A stretch of DNA of 64,000 bases, taken from NCBI RefSeq assembly GCF_001614315.2, contig NZ_LVEG02000002.1:1-64000 (forward strand), given 5' to 3'. The notes under the pieces are model-generated. The model was not told where the DNA came from, did no database searches, and was given only the letters and a program-made list of their open reading frames with translations. The stretch's first letter is position 1. Each line of letters begins with the position of its first letter. The translations under genes and the position numbers were made by a program. This stretch comes from Halofilum ochraceum (GTDB lineage Bacteria > Pseudomonadota > Gammaproteobacteria > XJ16 > Halofilaceae). This document shows positions 37,746 through 46,235 of this stretch, piece by piece.

Positions 37746-38144
37746 ATGTCCGAATTCCCGCACACCCGCACGCAATCCGTAACCGATGGCCAGGCGGCGC
37801 TGCGGGCCGCTGGTGTGTCCGTGATGCCCGCGTCGACGCCTGCCGGCGACCGTCCCGTCGGCTTCGATGCCGTCGAATCAGGCGATGATCCTGTGACCGA
37901 CTGGCTGCTGCAGCGCGAAGACCTCGATACGGTCGAATTCAGCGTACTGTTCGCCATCCACAAGCTGCGTGCCAGGCCTCGCACGGCCGGCTGGATCGGG
38001 CACGCCGATCTGCGCCGATGCACCGGCCTCGCTCCCGAGGCCCTCGGGCGTGCGCTGACGGTATTGCGTCACCGCGGCCTTATCTGGATGGCCCCGCACC
38101 CCGTGAAGACGGGCTGCGCGCGCTATCTCCTTCTCGTGAATTGA
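37746..38144 (+). CDS. small winged-helix protein downstream of the cobalamin riboswitch
   Basis: 132 residues, not recognised as a named family. Residues 1-50 are low in structure; 50-130 look like a winged helix: DTVEFSVLFAIHKLRARPRT, IGHADLRRCTGLAPEALGRA, LTVLRHRGLIWMAPHP, RYLLLVN. ATG at 37746 follows GGAGGAGC. It is the first gene after the cobalamin riboswitch, 155 bases from the aptamer, so its expression may answer to B12. It could be a DNA-binding regulator; targets unknown. YceH, another winged-helix protein, follows after 186 bases. Confidence 0.6.
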   Translation: MSEFPHTRTQSVTDGQAALRAAGVSVMPASTPAGDRPVGFDAVESGDDPVTDWLLQREDLDTVEFSVLFAIHKLRARPRTAGWIGHADLRRCTGLAPEALGRALTVLRHRGLIWMAPHPVKTGCARYLLLVN

Positions 38145-38330
38145 AGCGCAGCGGGTGTGGGTCCGGGACTGCAGGGCACGCTTGCTTTGCCGCGCGCTCG
38201 CCGAAGCGCGGGGAGTTGTTCACCGCCGAGGGGCATAGGCCAGACGGCCCCCTTCAAGGCGGACGGTGAGCGGCAGGCGATCGAGCGTATACTGACGCAG
38301 TTCGGCGGCACGAAAACGGGGGCGGCATTG

Positions 38331-39014
38331 ATGGAACGGGATCTCACTGCGGTCGAAATCCGCGTCCTGGGGTGTCTGCTGGAGAAGGAGGCGACCACGC
38401 CGGACCAGTATCCCCTGTCGATCAATGGCCTGGTCACCGCCGCGAACCAGAAGAGCAATCGCGATCCGGTCCTGGCACTCCCCGAGGCCGACGTGCGCGA
38501 GGCCGTGACCGGGCTGACCCGACGCGGCCTTGTGCGTCAGCCGTCGTCGTATGGTGGGCGGGTGAGCAAGTTCGAGCATCGTCTCGGGCGCGGCCCGGGC
38601 AGCGCCCTGAATGCGCCGCCGGAGCAGCTCGCGGTGCTCGCGCTGTTGTTCCTGCGCGGGCCGCAGACGCCGGGCGAACTGCGCAGCCGTGCGCAGCGTA
38701 TGGTCACGGTCGAGGGCATTGATGCCGTTGAGTCGACGCTGCAGACCCTGGCGGCGCGCGAAGAAGGCGCGCTGGTGGAGTGCCTGCCGCGCGAGCCAGG
38801 CAAGCGCGAAGCGCGCTGGACGCACCGCTTCGGTAGTGATCATGCGGAACCGGCCCCGGAGGCAGCGACCGCTGCCGGCGTCAACGCTGGAGACGATGCG
38901 CCGGTGAGGGGCGCGGACCAGGGCGATCTGGAACAGCGCGTCGCCCGGCTCGAGCGCGTCGTCGCCGACCTGTACGACCGCCTCGGCGACGATGGATCCC
39001 CGGGATCCGGTTAA
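38331..39014 (+). CDS. yceH: YceH family (DUF480) protein
   Basis: About 227 residues. LTAVEIRVLGCLLEKEATTP, DQYPLSINGLVTAANQKSNR, RRGLVRQPSSYGGRVSKFEHR and LLFLRGPQTPGELRSRAQRM are unmistakable for DUF480, a tandem winged-helix family of unknown function. The C-terminus has a coiled-coil-like DLEQRVARLERVVADLYDRL. ATG at 38331; the upstream open frame is not conserved-looking. Confidence 0.93.
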   Translation: MERDLTAVEIRVLGCLLEKEATTPDQYPLSINGLVTAANQKSNRDPVLALPEADVREAVTGLTRRGLVRQPSSYGGRVSKFEHRLGRGPGSALNAPPEQLAVLALLFLRGPQTPGELRSRAQRMVTVEGIDAVESTLQTLAAREEGALVECLPREPGKREARWTHRFGSDHAEPAPEAATAAGVNAGDDAPVRGADQGDLEQRVARLERVVADLYDRLGDDGSPGSG

Positions 39015-39293
39015 AGAACTCCCGGTGTCTGTTGCCGCGCTACGCCGGGATCGTACGTCGACCGCGCACACCCGGTCGCTCCCCTCACTGTCGCCCTGTC
39101 GGCGCTCGCGGTGTGGTTTTTTTCCTTTCGTGCCGCCTGATGGGCGGGTCGAGTCAGCGTTCTCCCTGGGTGCCCGTTGCGCGAGTGCAGCCGATAAGCC
39201 CGTCCAATGTGGACACTGGCAGACTATACTTGATCGCATGAATGCCGCGGCCGAGACGTGCAAGGCGTCGGTCAGCGATCAAGGGAGCGTTTG

Positions 39294-39722
39294 ATGTCCG
39301 CCACCGCACTGACTTCCCGCGAAATCGTCGAGCGCTATATCGACGCGGTCGCCCGGTTCGATTACGCGACCGCCCGCGCCTGCCTCGCCGACGAGGACTT
39401 CACGTACGCGGGTCCGATCAGCACGTTCCACTCGGCCGACGCCCTCGTGCAATATCTCCAGCTCGTTACGCCGATCGTGCAGCGGATCGAGATCCAGAAG
39501 GGGTTCGAGGCCGGAGAAGACGTCGCCCATTTCCTGGTGGTCGGTACCCAGCTGTCCGAGAAGCTTGCCGTCCACGTCGCCCAGTGGGCGCACGTGCGCG
39601 ATGGCCGCATCGACCGGCTTGAACTCGTGTTCGATGCGCACTGGTACCGCTCCCTTTTTCCCGGCGAGGAGGACCAGGCGCCCCGCCCGATCACGCACAT
39701 TCAGGGGCACTGGCAGGGCTGA
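39294..39722 (+). CDS. SnoaL/NTF2-like protein
   Basis: 142 residues with the NTF2-like alpha+beta cone: SREIVERYIDAVARFDYATA, CLADEDFTYAGPISTF, AHVRDGRIDRLELVFDAHWY. SnoaL-like proteins include cyclases, isomerases and ligand binders; no catalytic assignment is possible. ATG at 39294 follows AAGGGAGCG. Confidence 0.75.
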   Translation: MSATALTSREIVERYIDAVARFDYATARACLADEDFTYAGPISTFHSADALVQYLQLVTPIVQRIEIQKGFEAGEDVAHFLVVGTQLSEKLAVHVAQWAHVRDGRIDRLELVFDAHWYRSLFPGEEDQAPRPITHIQGHWQG

Positions 39723-39772
39723 CTCGCGTGCTCCAGGTGGCGCGGCCGGGTGACGTGAAAAACGGGCCTGGG

Positions 39773-40951
39773 CTACTCGGGTACCGGGTTCCTGGCGAGA
39801 AGCGGCCGCCCCGCAAGCAGGCCGACCATGGGGCCCAACGCCAGTGGGACGAGCAGCCAGGCCGGCGGTGCGACATGCTGCAGCCATTCGAGCAGGCTCA
39901 GACTCGCGATGGTGATCGCGAAGCCGATGGAGTTCACCAGCGTGAGTGCCGAGCCGACCACCGCGCGGGGCGCGAAATAAGCGGTCAGCGCCGAGAACTG
40001 CGGCGAGTCCCCCACGACGGCCACGCCCCACACGAGCAGGAACGCGACAAAGATGGGCGTGGGCGCGTACAGCAACAGCGGCGAGACCAGGCAGCATGTG
40101 GTCGACAGGCCGAGCTGGCCGAGCGCGACGCGACCGCCGCCCAGCCTGCGCACCAGCAGACCGCCACCGGCGCAGCCGAGAAAACCGGCGGCGATCACCG
40201 CGAAGGCCGTCCCCGACAGCGTGCCACCGGTCATGCCGTGGGCGCCGATCCAGACGGGCACGAATGCCCAAAAGGCGTAGAGTTCCCACATGTGACCGAA
40301 ATAGCCCAGCGCCGAGGCACGGAAATAACGCTGTCGGAAGGCATCGAGGACGCCGCTGAAGCGAACCGGCGCGCCGCGCGCCAGGTTGGGGCCCTCCGGT
40401 ACAAGGCGCACGAGCAGCCCGCCGGCCAACGCGGCCAGCGAGGCGCCGGCGATCACCAGGCGCCAGTCCCACGAGGCACCGAGGGCGCGCAGCAGATGGG
40501 GCGATGCGGTGCCAAGGACGAGCGCACCGACCAGGAAGCCCAGTGCCCGCCCCAGGCCGCCGCTGTACCATCCGGCGGCAATCTTCATCCCGACCGGGTA
40601 CACGCCCGCAAGCGAGAAACCGACCACGAAGCGCGCGGCCAGGACCAGCGTGAAATCACCCGGGGCGATGAGCACCGCCGCGTTCGCCGCGGAGCCGGTG
40701 GCGGCCGCCGCGAGGAACACGTTGCTCGGGTGGAAACGGTCGGCGATACCACCGATCGCGAACACGAGCGTGCCGATAATGAAACCGAGCTGGACGGCGG
40801 TGGTCACCAGCCCCTCGCCGCCGTCCATGTCCCACAGGATCTGCAGCGACTCGATCACGGCATTCGCCGCGAACCAGGTCGACGTCGCGAGCAGCTGGCC
40901 GACCACGATGGCCGGGAGTATCCATCGCCGCCTTCGCGTTATCTCTGGCAT
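39773..40951 (-). CDS. MFS transporter
   Basis: About 392 residues with 12 TM segments. MFS motif A-like GFIIGTLVFAIGGIADRFHP and motif C-like GFSLAGVYPVGMKIAAGWY, then a shorter second half. By eye it belongs with the CynX/NimT/NarK-like transporters; substrate unknown. ATG at 40951 follows GGGGAG. Confidence 0.88.
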   Translation of the reverse strand: MPEITRRRRWILPAIVVGQLLATSTWFAANAVIESLQILWDMDGGEGLVTTAVQLGFIIGTLVFAIGGIADRFHPSNVFLAAAATGSAANAAVLIAPGDFTLVLAARFVVGFSLAGVYPVGMKIAAGWYSGGLGRALGFLVGALVLGTASPHLLRALGASWDWRLVIAGASLAALAGGLLVRLVPEGPNLARGAPVRFSGVLDAFRQRYFRASALGYFGHMWELYAFWAFVPVWIGAHGMTGGTLSGTAFAVIAAGFLGCAGGGLLVRRLGGGRVALGQLGLSTTCCLVSPLLLYAPTPIFVAFLLVWGVAVVGDSPQFSALTAYFAPRAVVGSALTLVNSIGFAITIASLSLLEWLQHVAPPAWLLVPLALGPMVGLLAGRPLLARNPVPE

Positions 40952-41249
40952 GTCAGTCTCCCCGGCGCCCTGCGGTCGGCCCACCTGGAAAGTCCCGAAT
41001 ATGCTCGCCGGTCAGGGAAGTCCGGGGCCGCTTTCCATGGCGCTTCGAGGCATTTCGGGTCCCGTAGTTCCAGGGAACGGTAAACGTGGATCCCGGCGAC
41101 CGTAACCGGATGCCTGCTGCGGGGTATGTAATCCCTCGCCGCGATCCGGCAATCGTATCGACATTTGTCGCCGCGTGACTGACTTCCATGCGTCGCGCGT
41201 CCCTGCAAGGATTGGGTGCGCCGGACCATTGTCCGGGGACGGAGGGCCG

Positions 41250-42113
41250 ATGACGCAGCGGGAGGCGACGAGTGCGGAGCTGCGGGCCGATGCAGGGTCG
41301 CTGTGCCGCGACATCGGCGAGCGCACGGTCCGCAGTGGCGGCCTGGCCGCGGCCGAGGCATTCCTGTTGCACGCGCTCCAGCCGGGTAATCTCACGGTGC
41401 AGCGGCAGGCGTACCGCGCATTCGGCGCGGAGGTCGCCAACCTGGTCGTGGACATTGGCCCGTCGGGGGCCGCGCCGTTGATCGTCGGTGCGCACTACGA
41501 CACGGTACCGGGCACCGAGGGGGCCGACGACAACGGCAGCGCGGTCTGCGTGCTGCTGGCGCTTGCGCGACGGCTGGCGCAGCGGCCTCCGTCGGGGCCG
41601 GTGCGGCTGGTGGCGTTCACGCTCGAGGAGGCACCGGCGTTCGCGACCGGTAATCAGGGCAGCCGGGTGTTCGTGCGTGAGATGGAGCGGGCCGGCGAGC
41701 GTCCCCGGGGTGCGATCGTGCTCGAGATGGTCGGCTACACGGCGCCCGAGCAGGCCTACCCCGGCCCGTTGCGTCTGGCCGGTTATCCGTCGAGGGGCGA
41801 TTTCATCGGCATCGTGAGTAATCGACGCTCGCGCCGCCTGCTACAGGAAACGGCGAGCGGCTTCCGCCGTAATCCCGCGCTGCCCGTGGAGACCCTCACG
41901 GTGCCCCTCGACGGCGCGATCCTGCCGGCGGTGCGGCTGAGCGATCACGCCTCGTTCTGGGATGTGCGCTGGCCGGCGGTCATGGTCACGGACACGGCTT
42001 TTTTCCGGAACCCGCACTACCACTTGCCCAGCGATCGGATCGAAACCCTGGACTTCGACTTCATGGCGCGGCTGGTGGACAGCCTCGAGTGCGCGGTGAG
42101 AGTGCCGGGGTGA
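41250..42113 (+). CDS. M28 family zinc peptidase
   Basis: 287 residues. Di-zinc aminopeptidase-like domain with GAHYDTVPGTEGADDNGSAV (His, Asp and second Asp ligands), FTLEEAPAF (general base and ligand Glu), EMVGY and NPHYHLPSDRIETLD (last His). No signal peptide, so cytosolic, in contrast to many secreted M28 enzymes. ATG at 41250 follows GGAGGG. Substrate unknown. Confidence 0.85.
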   Translation: MTQREATSAELRADAGSLCRDIGERTVRSGGLAAAEAFLLHALQPGNLTVQRQAYRAFGAEVANLVVDIGPSGAAPLIVGAHYDTVPGTEGADDNGSAVCVLLALARRLAQRPPSGPVRLVAFTLEEAPAFATGNQGSRVFVREMERAGERPRGAIVLEMVGYTAPEQAYPGPLRLAGYPSRGDFIGIVSNRRSRRLLQETASGFRRNPALPVETLTVPLDGAILPAVRLSDHASFWDVRWPAVMVTDTAFFRNPHYHLPSDRIETLDFDFMARLVDSLECAVRVPG

Positions 42114-42122
42114 TGGAGGATT

Positions 42123-42141
42123 CGCCCGGGGAGCCCGGGCG
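42123..42141. terminator. hairpin between convergent genes
   Basis: Perfect stem CGCCCGGG / CCCGGGCG with GAG loop, ten bases past the M28 stop; no T tract on either side. Confidence 0.35.
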
Positions 42142-42218
42142 ACCGGACGTTCATACGGAATCCGCCTGGAGCCCCCGGGCGTCACCCCATCGCATCCAGC
42201 AAGAATGCGGTCGCGGGG

Positions 42219-43001
42219 TCAGTTGCCCTGGAGCATGATGTCCTGTTTCTCGTAGCCGTTGGGCACCTGGAATGCCGCCGGATCCACGTTCCCGGTGCTC
42301 AGGTCGCTGAGATGCCAGGTGGTCCCGTCACTCGTGATGCGCACGGCGATACCCTCCAGGCCGGGCCCGCCAGGCATGCTCGCACCCAGGCCCTGCATGA
42401 TGCTGCCGCTCAGTTCGCGCATGCCCTCGTTCATCTTCTCCATAGTCGCCGAGGCACTCGCCGGCATGCCCACTGCGGCGTTGTCGGCCAAGCAGATTTC
42501 CGAACTGCTGAACATGACCCCGACGCGGACTACTTCGCATTCGTAGCCATTGACGGTCTCCATCCTGCCGGTCCGTTCAACGCGGGTTTCCATGCCCTTT
42601 GAGAGGCCTTTTTGCCCCGCTCCGATACCGGCCTGAGTACCCTTGAGGATCTTCTCGCGCGCTTCCTTCGGCAAGCCGGCAATCTGGTCTTTCAGCGCCT
42701 CCATCGACTGCTTCCGTGCATCGGTCATCTGCTGCTGCATCTGTTGTCGCGCTTCCTCCGTAACCTCCGTGTAGGTTTTCTCCCCGTGATCGATCATCGT
42801 GAAGGTCTTCGTGGAGATGTCGTAGAGCATCGTCGCCTCTGCGGCACGGTTGTCCAGGCTTACCCCGTCATCGACGATGGAGTAGACCATTCCGGTTTCT
42901 CCATCCCGGGATTTGTAGGTGAGCGTCGTGTCGGCCAGCGCAGTGCCGGAGAGCGCAGCCACGCCGAGACCAGCGATCAATGTGATCAGACGGTGTTGCA
43001 T
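42219..43001 (-). CDS. secreted DUF4412-like protein
   Basis: About 260 residues. Signal peptide (QHRLITLIAGLGVAALSGTA, cleavage after ALA), then a beta-rich domain starting TLTYKSRDGETG and MLYDISTKTFTMIDHGEKTY, a middle Met/Gln-rich helical part (EEARQQMQQQMTDARKQSME) and a second domain with NGYECEVVRVG (possible disulfide with EICLAD). This fits the DUF4412 pattern of periplasmic proteins of unknown function. ATG 43001 follows GAAGGGAG. Confidence 0.72.
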   Translation of the reverse strand: MQHRLITLIAGLGVAALSGTALADTTLTYKSRDGETGMVYSIVDDGVSLDNRAAEATMLYDISTKTFTMIDHGEKTYTEVTEEARQQMQQQMTDARKQSMEALKDQIAGLPKEAREKILKGTQAGIGAGQKGLSKGMETRVERTGRMETVNGYECEVVRVGVMFSSSEICLADNAAVGMPASASATMEKMNEGMRELSGSIMQGLGASMPGGPGLEGIAVRITSDGTTWHLSDLSTGNVDPAAFQVPNGYEKQDIMLQGN

Positions 43002-43125
43002 TGTGGATCTCCCTTCACGGATGGGCGGAACGCCGCATGCATCAGGGGCAAAGATAGCCGTGAACCGGTGCCGATGCCAGTAATGGGAAATCCGGATTGA
43101 GCGCGGCGATCCGCTCGTCGCGTGT

Positions 43126-43479
43126 TCAGTCCGGTACCCCGAACTGCGCCTCCAGATAAGCGATGATGTCCGCCGACTCATAGAGCCAGCGAGTCCCCGC
43201 CGATTCATCGATGCGCAGACACGGCACCTGCTGGCGACCGCCGCCGGCGCCGAGTTCGGTGCGCGCTTCCGCGTCGGTGGTGATGTTGCGGCGCTGGATG
43301 GGGATATCGAGTCGGGCGAGGGCGATGAACACCCGCATGCAGAACGGGCACGTGGGCCGGTGGTACAGGGTCAGGTGTTGTGCCCTGCGCTCGACCTCGG
43401 CCTGCTGCTCCGGTGTTCGCACGGGGACGCCGGCGCGCTCGCGCAGTCCGTCGACCCTTTCTTTCAGTTGTTTGAGCAT
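43126..43479 (-). CDS. glutaredoxin / GST N-terminal domain protein
   Basis: About 117 residues. A helical leader (LKQLKERVDGLRERAGV) then a glutaredoxin fold with active site LYHRPTCPFCMRVF (CPFC), the cis-Pro segment RQQVPCLRI and LYESADIIAYLE. Thiol-disulfide exchange with glutathione is expected. ATG 43479 follows GGAAGA. Confidence 0.86.
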   Translation of the reverse strand: MLKQLKERVDGLRERAGVPVRTPEQQAEVERRAQHLTLYHRPTCPFCMRVFIALARLDIPIQRRNITTDAEARTELGAGGGRQQVPCLRIDESAGTRWLYESADIIAYLEAQFGVPD

Positions 43480-43739
43480 TACGGTCTTCCGGTCGTTGGT
43501 CGGGGCGCCTGCACCACCCTGAATTCTCGCATGGGTGGTTGATTGCGGGTTGAAGTCGGCCGTTGGCAAGCGGCTTCAGACGGGGGCGTGAGTTCCGACC
43601 GGTGTCCGGGCCCGGGGTTCCCGCGCGTGATTCCGGGCGTCGCCGTAATCGGGTGTTTCTGCCACCGCCGGTGCGTGCGCCCGCAGGCCTACGGTGACTT
43701 GCTATGCTTTTCCGGAACGCTGTCGGAGCGCGGCGCTGG

Positions 43740-44771
43740 ATGATCGATCCCGTGGCTTTCACCCTACCCTGGGCAGTCGTTGTGTTCCTTCTCTGCACGG
43801 TTGCGATCGGGGCTGCCGGCACCTGGCTGAGCGGCATCTGCGATCGGCTTGCCGACCGCACGGGTATGGGCGAGGCGTTCACGGGGGCCGTGGTGCTCGG
43901 CGCCGTAACCTCGCTCGCGGGGATCACGGTTTCGGTGACGGCGGCGCTCGATGGGCTGCCCTCGCTGGCGCTCTCCAACGCGATCGGCGGGATCGCGGCA
44001 CAGACCGCGTTCCTCGCGATCGCCGACGTCGCCTACCGCCGCGCGAACCTCGAACATGCGGCCGCATCGGTGCCGAACATGATGCAGGCGTCGCTGCTGA
44101 TCGTGCTGCTCGCGATGATGCTGACCGGGATGTTGCTGCCGCCTGTCACGATTGCCGGCGTACATCCGCTGACGCCGGCGCTGCTGCTGGTCTACGTGTT
44201 CGGGATGCGGATGGTCTACCAGAGCCGCGAGCATCCGATGTGGAAACCGCGCATGACCGGCGCCACGCGGATCGATGAACCGGAGGAGGGGGCTGCCGGG
44301 CGACCCATGGGGCGGCTCCTGGCCGAGTTCGCCGCGTCGGCGTCCGTCGTGGTGATCGCGGGAATCCTCGTCACCCGTTCGGGCGAGGCGATCGCGAGTA
44401 CCACGGGTATCTCCCAAACGGTCGTGGGCGGACTGTTTCTCGCCGTCGCCACGTCGCTGCCCGAGCTTGTGACGTCGGTGGCGGCCGTGCGCCGCGGCGC
44501 GCTGACGCTGGCTGTCGGTGGCGTGGTCGGCGGTAATGCCTTCGACACGCTGTTCGCCGCGATCGCGGATACCGCGTATCGCCCCGGATCGCTGTATCAC
44601 GCCGCCACCGAGCGCGAGGCCTTCCTGATTGCCCTGAGCATCGTCATGACCGCCGTGCTGCTGCTTGGCCTCCTCCGGCGCGAACACCTCGGGATCGGGC
44701 GCATCGGTTTCGAGAGTTTCGCAACATTGCTGCTCTATGGCTTTGCTTTATTCGTGATCGCCTGGTTCTAG
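43740..44771 (+). CDS. sodium/calcium exchanger family membrane protein
   Basis: About 343 residues with ten or eleven TM segments in two halves. Alpha repeats: GAVTSLAGITVSVTAALDG and AVATSLPELVTSVAAVRRG, the latter matching the CaCA consensus (ATSLPEL.TS), and GGVVGGNAFDTLFAAIAD. The first repeat lacks the acidic residue (SLAG instead of SLPE), which could change ion selectivity. ATG 43740 is preferred because TATGCT at 43703 looks like a -10 box; ATG 43704 is in frame. Confidence 0.85.
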   Translation: MIDPVAFTLPWAVVVFLLCTVAIGAAGTWLSGICDRLADRTGMGEAFTGAVVLGAVTSLAGITVSVTAALDGLPSLALSNAIGGIAAQTAFLAIADVAYRRANLEHAAASVPNMMQASLLIVLLAMMLTGMLLPPVTIAGVHPLTPALLLVYVFGMRMVYQSREHPMWKPRMTGATRIDEPEEGAAGRPMGRLLAEFAASASVVVIAGILVTRSGEAIASTTGISQTVVGGLFLAVATSLPELVTSVAAVRRGALTLAVGGVVGGNAFDTLFAAIADTAYRPGSLYHAATEREAFLIALSIVMTAVLLLGLLRREHLGIGRIGFESFATLLLYGFALFVIAWF

Positions 44772-44884
44772 GCGGGTGGTCTTTGGGGCGGACTTCAGCG
44801 CGACCGTTCCGTGCCTTGCAGGCACCGGGCTGAAACCGGGGGCGCTGCGGCGAGCCATCCGGGTTCGGGACGACACCCGGAGTG

Positions 44885-44908
44885 CCGGGGACGGTATACC
44901 GGACCGGT
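44885..44908. repeat. REP-like family A repeat
   Basis: CCGGGGACGGTATACCG (44885-44901), identical to the copy at 71-87, preceded by a family B-like GGGTTCGGGACGACACCCGG. Confidence 0.6.
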
Positions 44909-45012
44909 GGAGGCGATCCGGCACACCGTCTCGCGTCCCGTGCTCTCCGTTGTCTGGCCTTTTGTTCTCCCATCCACGAGATGCCTGGCCGCTTGCAGCG
45001 GAAGCGGCACGG

Positions 45013-45387
45013 CTACAGGTGCATGATTTCGCCCTTGATCGAGTAGGCGATGAAAAGCACGTCCTTGCGTGACTGCTCATCGACCTCGTGGGCCTCGAGC
45101 GTGTTCATGATGTCGTCCATGGCCGCCATGTATTCCGCCGCGCTGACGTTCATGCCGCGGTGGGTCTCGATCATGTTGCGGCCCTCGTATTGTTCCGGCC
45201 CGCCGGTGCCGGCTCCAAGGAAATCGCGGAGATGCCGCTTGGCCTGTCGAAACCGCTCCGGGTCCTCTGCGAGTGGCTCGTAGCGGGACCGGATGACCGG
45301 GTTGTTCAGGTGGGCGTCCACGATGTCGTCGACCAGCGCGGCAATGCCGTCGGCGGCGCCCAGTCGCTCGTACAGTGTGGTGCTCAT
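45013..45387 (-). CDS. truncated haemoglobin, group I
   Basis: 124 residues, 2-on-2 globin. TLYERLGAADGIAALVDDIV is the typical N-terminus; proximal His76 lies in MIETHRGMNVS. The B-helix reads VDDIVDAHLNNP, without the usual B10 Tyr at the expected place, which may alter O2 or NO chemistry. ATG 45387 follows GGAGGAGG. Divergent from an HxlR regulator with a palindrome between them. Related proteins handle NO or O2. Confidence 0.86.
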   Translation of the reverse strand: MSTTLYERLGAADGIAALVDDIVDAHLNNPVIRSRYEPLAEDPERFRQAKRHLRDFLGAGTGGPEQYEGRNMIETHRGMNVSAAEYMAAMDDIMNTLEAHEVDEQSRKDVLFIAYSIKGEIMHL

Positions 45388-45478
45388 TGTTGCCTCCTCC
45401 GTCGGTGCGTCTGCGGTGGTGCCTGGCGGTCGCTTGCGCGAACCTTGACCGCAGAGTAGGCCGCCCCGGGGAGGCACT

Positions 45479-45499
45479 CCAGTACACGGAATGTACTGG
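45479..45499. promoter_or_regulatory. operator palindrome between truncated haemoglobin and HxlR genes
   Basis: Perfect inverted repeat CCAGTACA - CGGAA - TGTACTGG, 34 bases before the HxlR start and 91 before the globin start. HxlR-family dimers bind such two-fold sites containing GTAC half-sites. Confidence 0.7.
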
Positions 45500-45533
45500 C
45501 ACGACGGGAATTCGGGGACCTATACTCGCTCGC

Positions 45534-46226
45534 ATGGCGAAAGGGTACGGCCAGTTTTGCCCACTCGCGAAGGCCGCGGAACTGCTCTGCGAGCGCTGGA
45601 CGATGATCCTCGTGCGCGAGTTGACGGCCGGGAGCCGCCGCTTCAACGATCTGCGGCGCGGCATGCCGCTCGTCTCCCCCACGCTGCTGTCACGCCGCCT
45701 GAAACAGCTGGTCGATGCCGGCGTGGTCGAGCATGTGAACGATCACAATGATTCCCCCGCTTATGATCTGACCGCGGCCGGCCGGGAATTGCGCCCGATG
45801 GTGGAGTTCATGGGGGCATGGGGACACCGCTGGGTCGGCAGTCGCCTCAACGAGGACGACCTCGATGTCAGCCTGCTGATGTGGGATATCCGCCGCGGCG
45901 TCGATGCGACACGATTCCCCGCGCACAGGGTGGTGGTCCAGTTCGAGTTTTCGGATGCGCCGCAGGGCCGTCGCGACTGGTGGCTGGTGTCGGAAAACGG
46001 CGAGACGGATCTGTGCATGGAAGATCCCGGTCACGAAGTGGACCTGCTCGTGCGCGGTGACGTCCGCTCGTTGACGGAAGTCTGGCTCTGCCGGACCACG
46101 CTGGCCGAGACACGCCGGCAGCGCGGCATCGACGTGATGGGGGATGAGCGCCTGGGCAGACAACTGCCCCTGTGGCTTCAGGGCAGCCCGCTGGCGCGAT
46201 TGGGGGAGATGGGCCCGTATCACTGA
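45534..46226 (+). CDS. HxlR-family transcriptional regulator
   Basis: 230 residues. N-terminal HxlR winged helix: CPLAKAAELLCERWTMILVR (with the family's N-terminal Cys, residue 8), ELTAGSRRFNDLRRGMPLVS, PTLLSRRLKQLVDAGVVEH. The C-terminal half (about 110-230) is an added SCP2-like domain as in longer HxlR proteins. HxlR regulators often sense thiol or electrophile stress through that Cys. ATG at 45534. Likely controls itself and the divergent truncated haemoglobin. Confidence 0.87.
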   Translation: MAKGYGQFCPLAKAAELLCERWTMILVRELTAGSRRFNDLRRGMPLVSPTLLSRRLKQLVDAGVVEHVNDHNDSPAYDLTAAGRELRPMVEFMGAWGHRWVGSRLNEDDLDVSLLMWDIRRGVDATRFPAHRVVVQFEFSDAPQGRRDWWLVSENGETDLCMEDPGHEVDLLVRGDVRSLTEVWLCRTTLAETRRQRGIDVMGDERLGRQLPLWLQGSPLARLGEMGPYH

Positions 46227-46235
46227 GGCCCGCGC

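Noticed and set aside
39728-41083. 451-codon plus-strand open frame
   Set aside because: Antisense to the MFS transporter and made of Arg/Gln/Glu-rich sequence.
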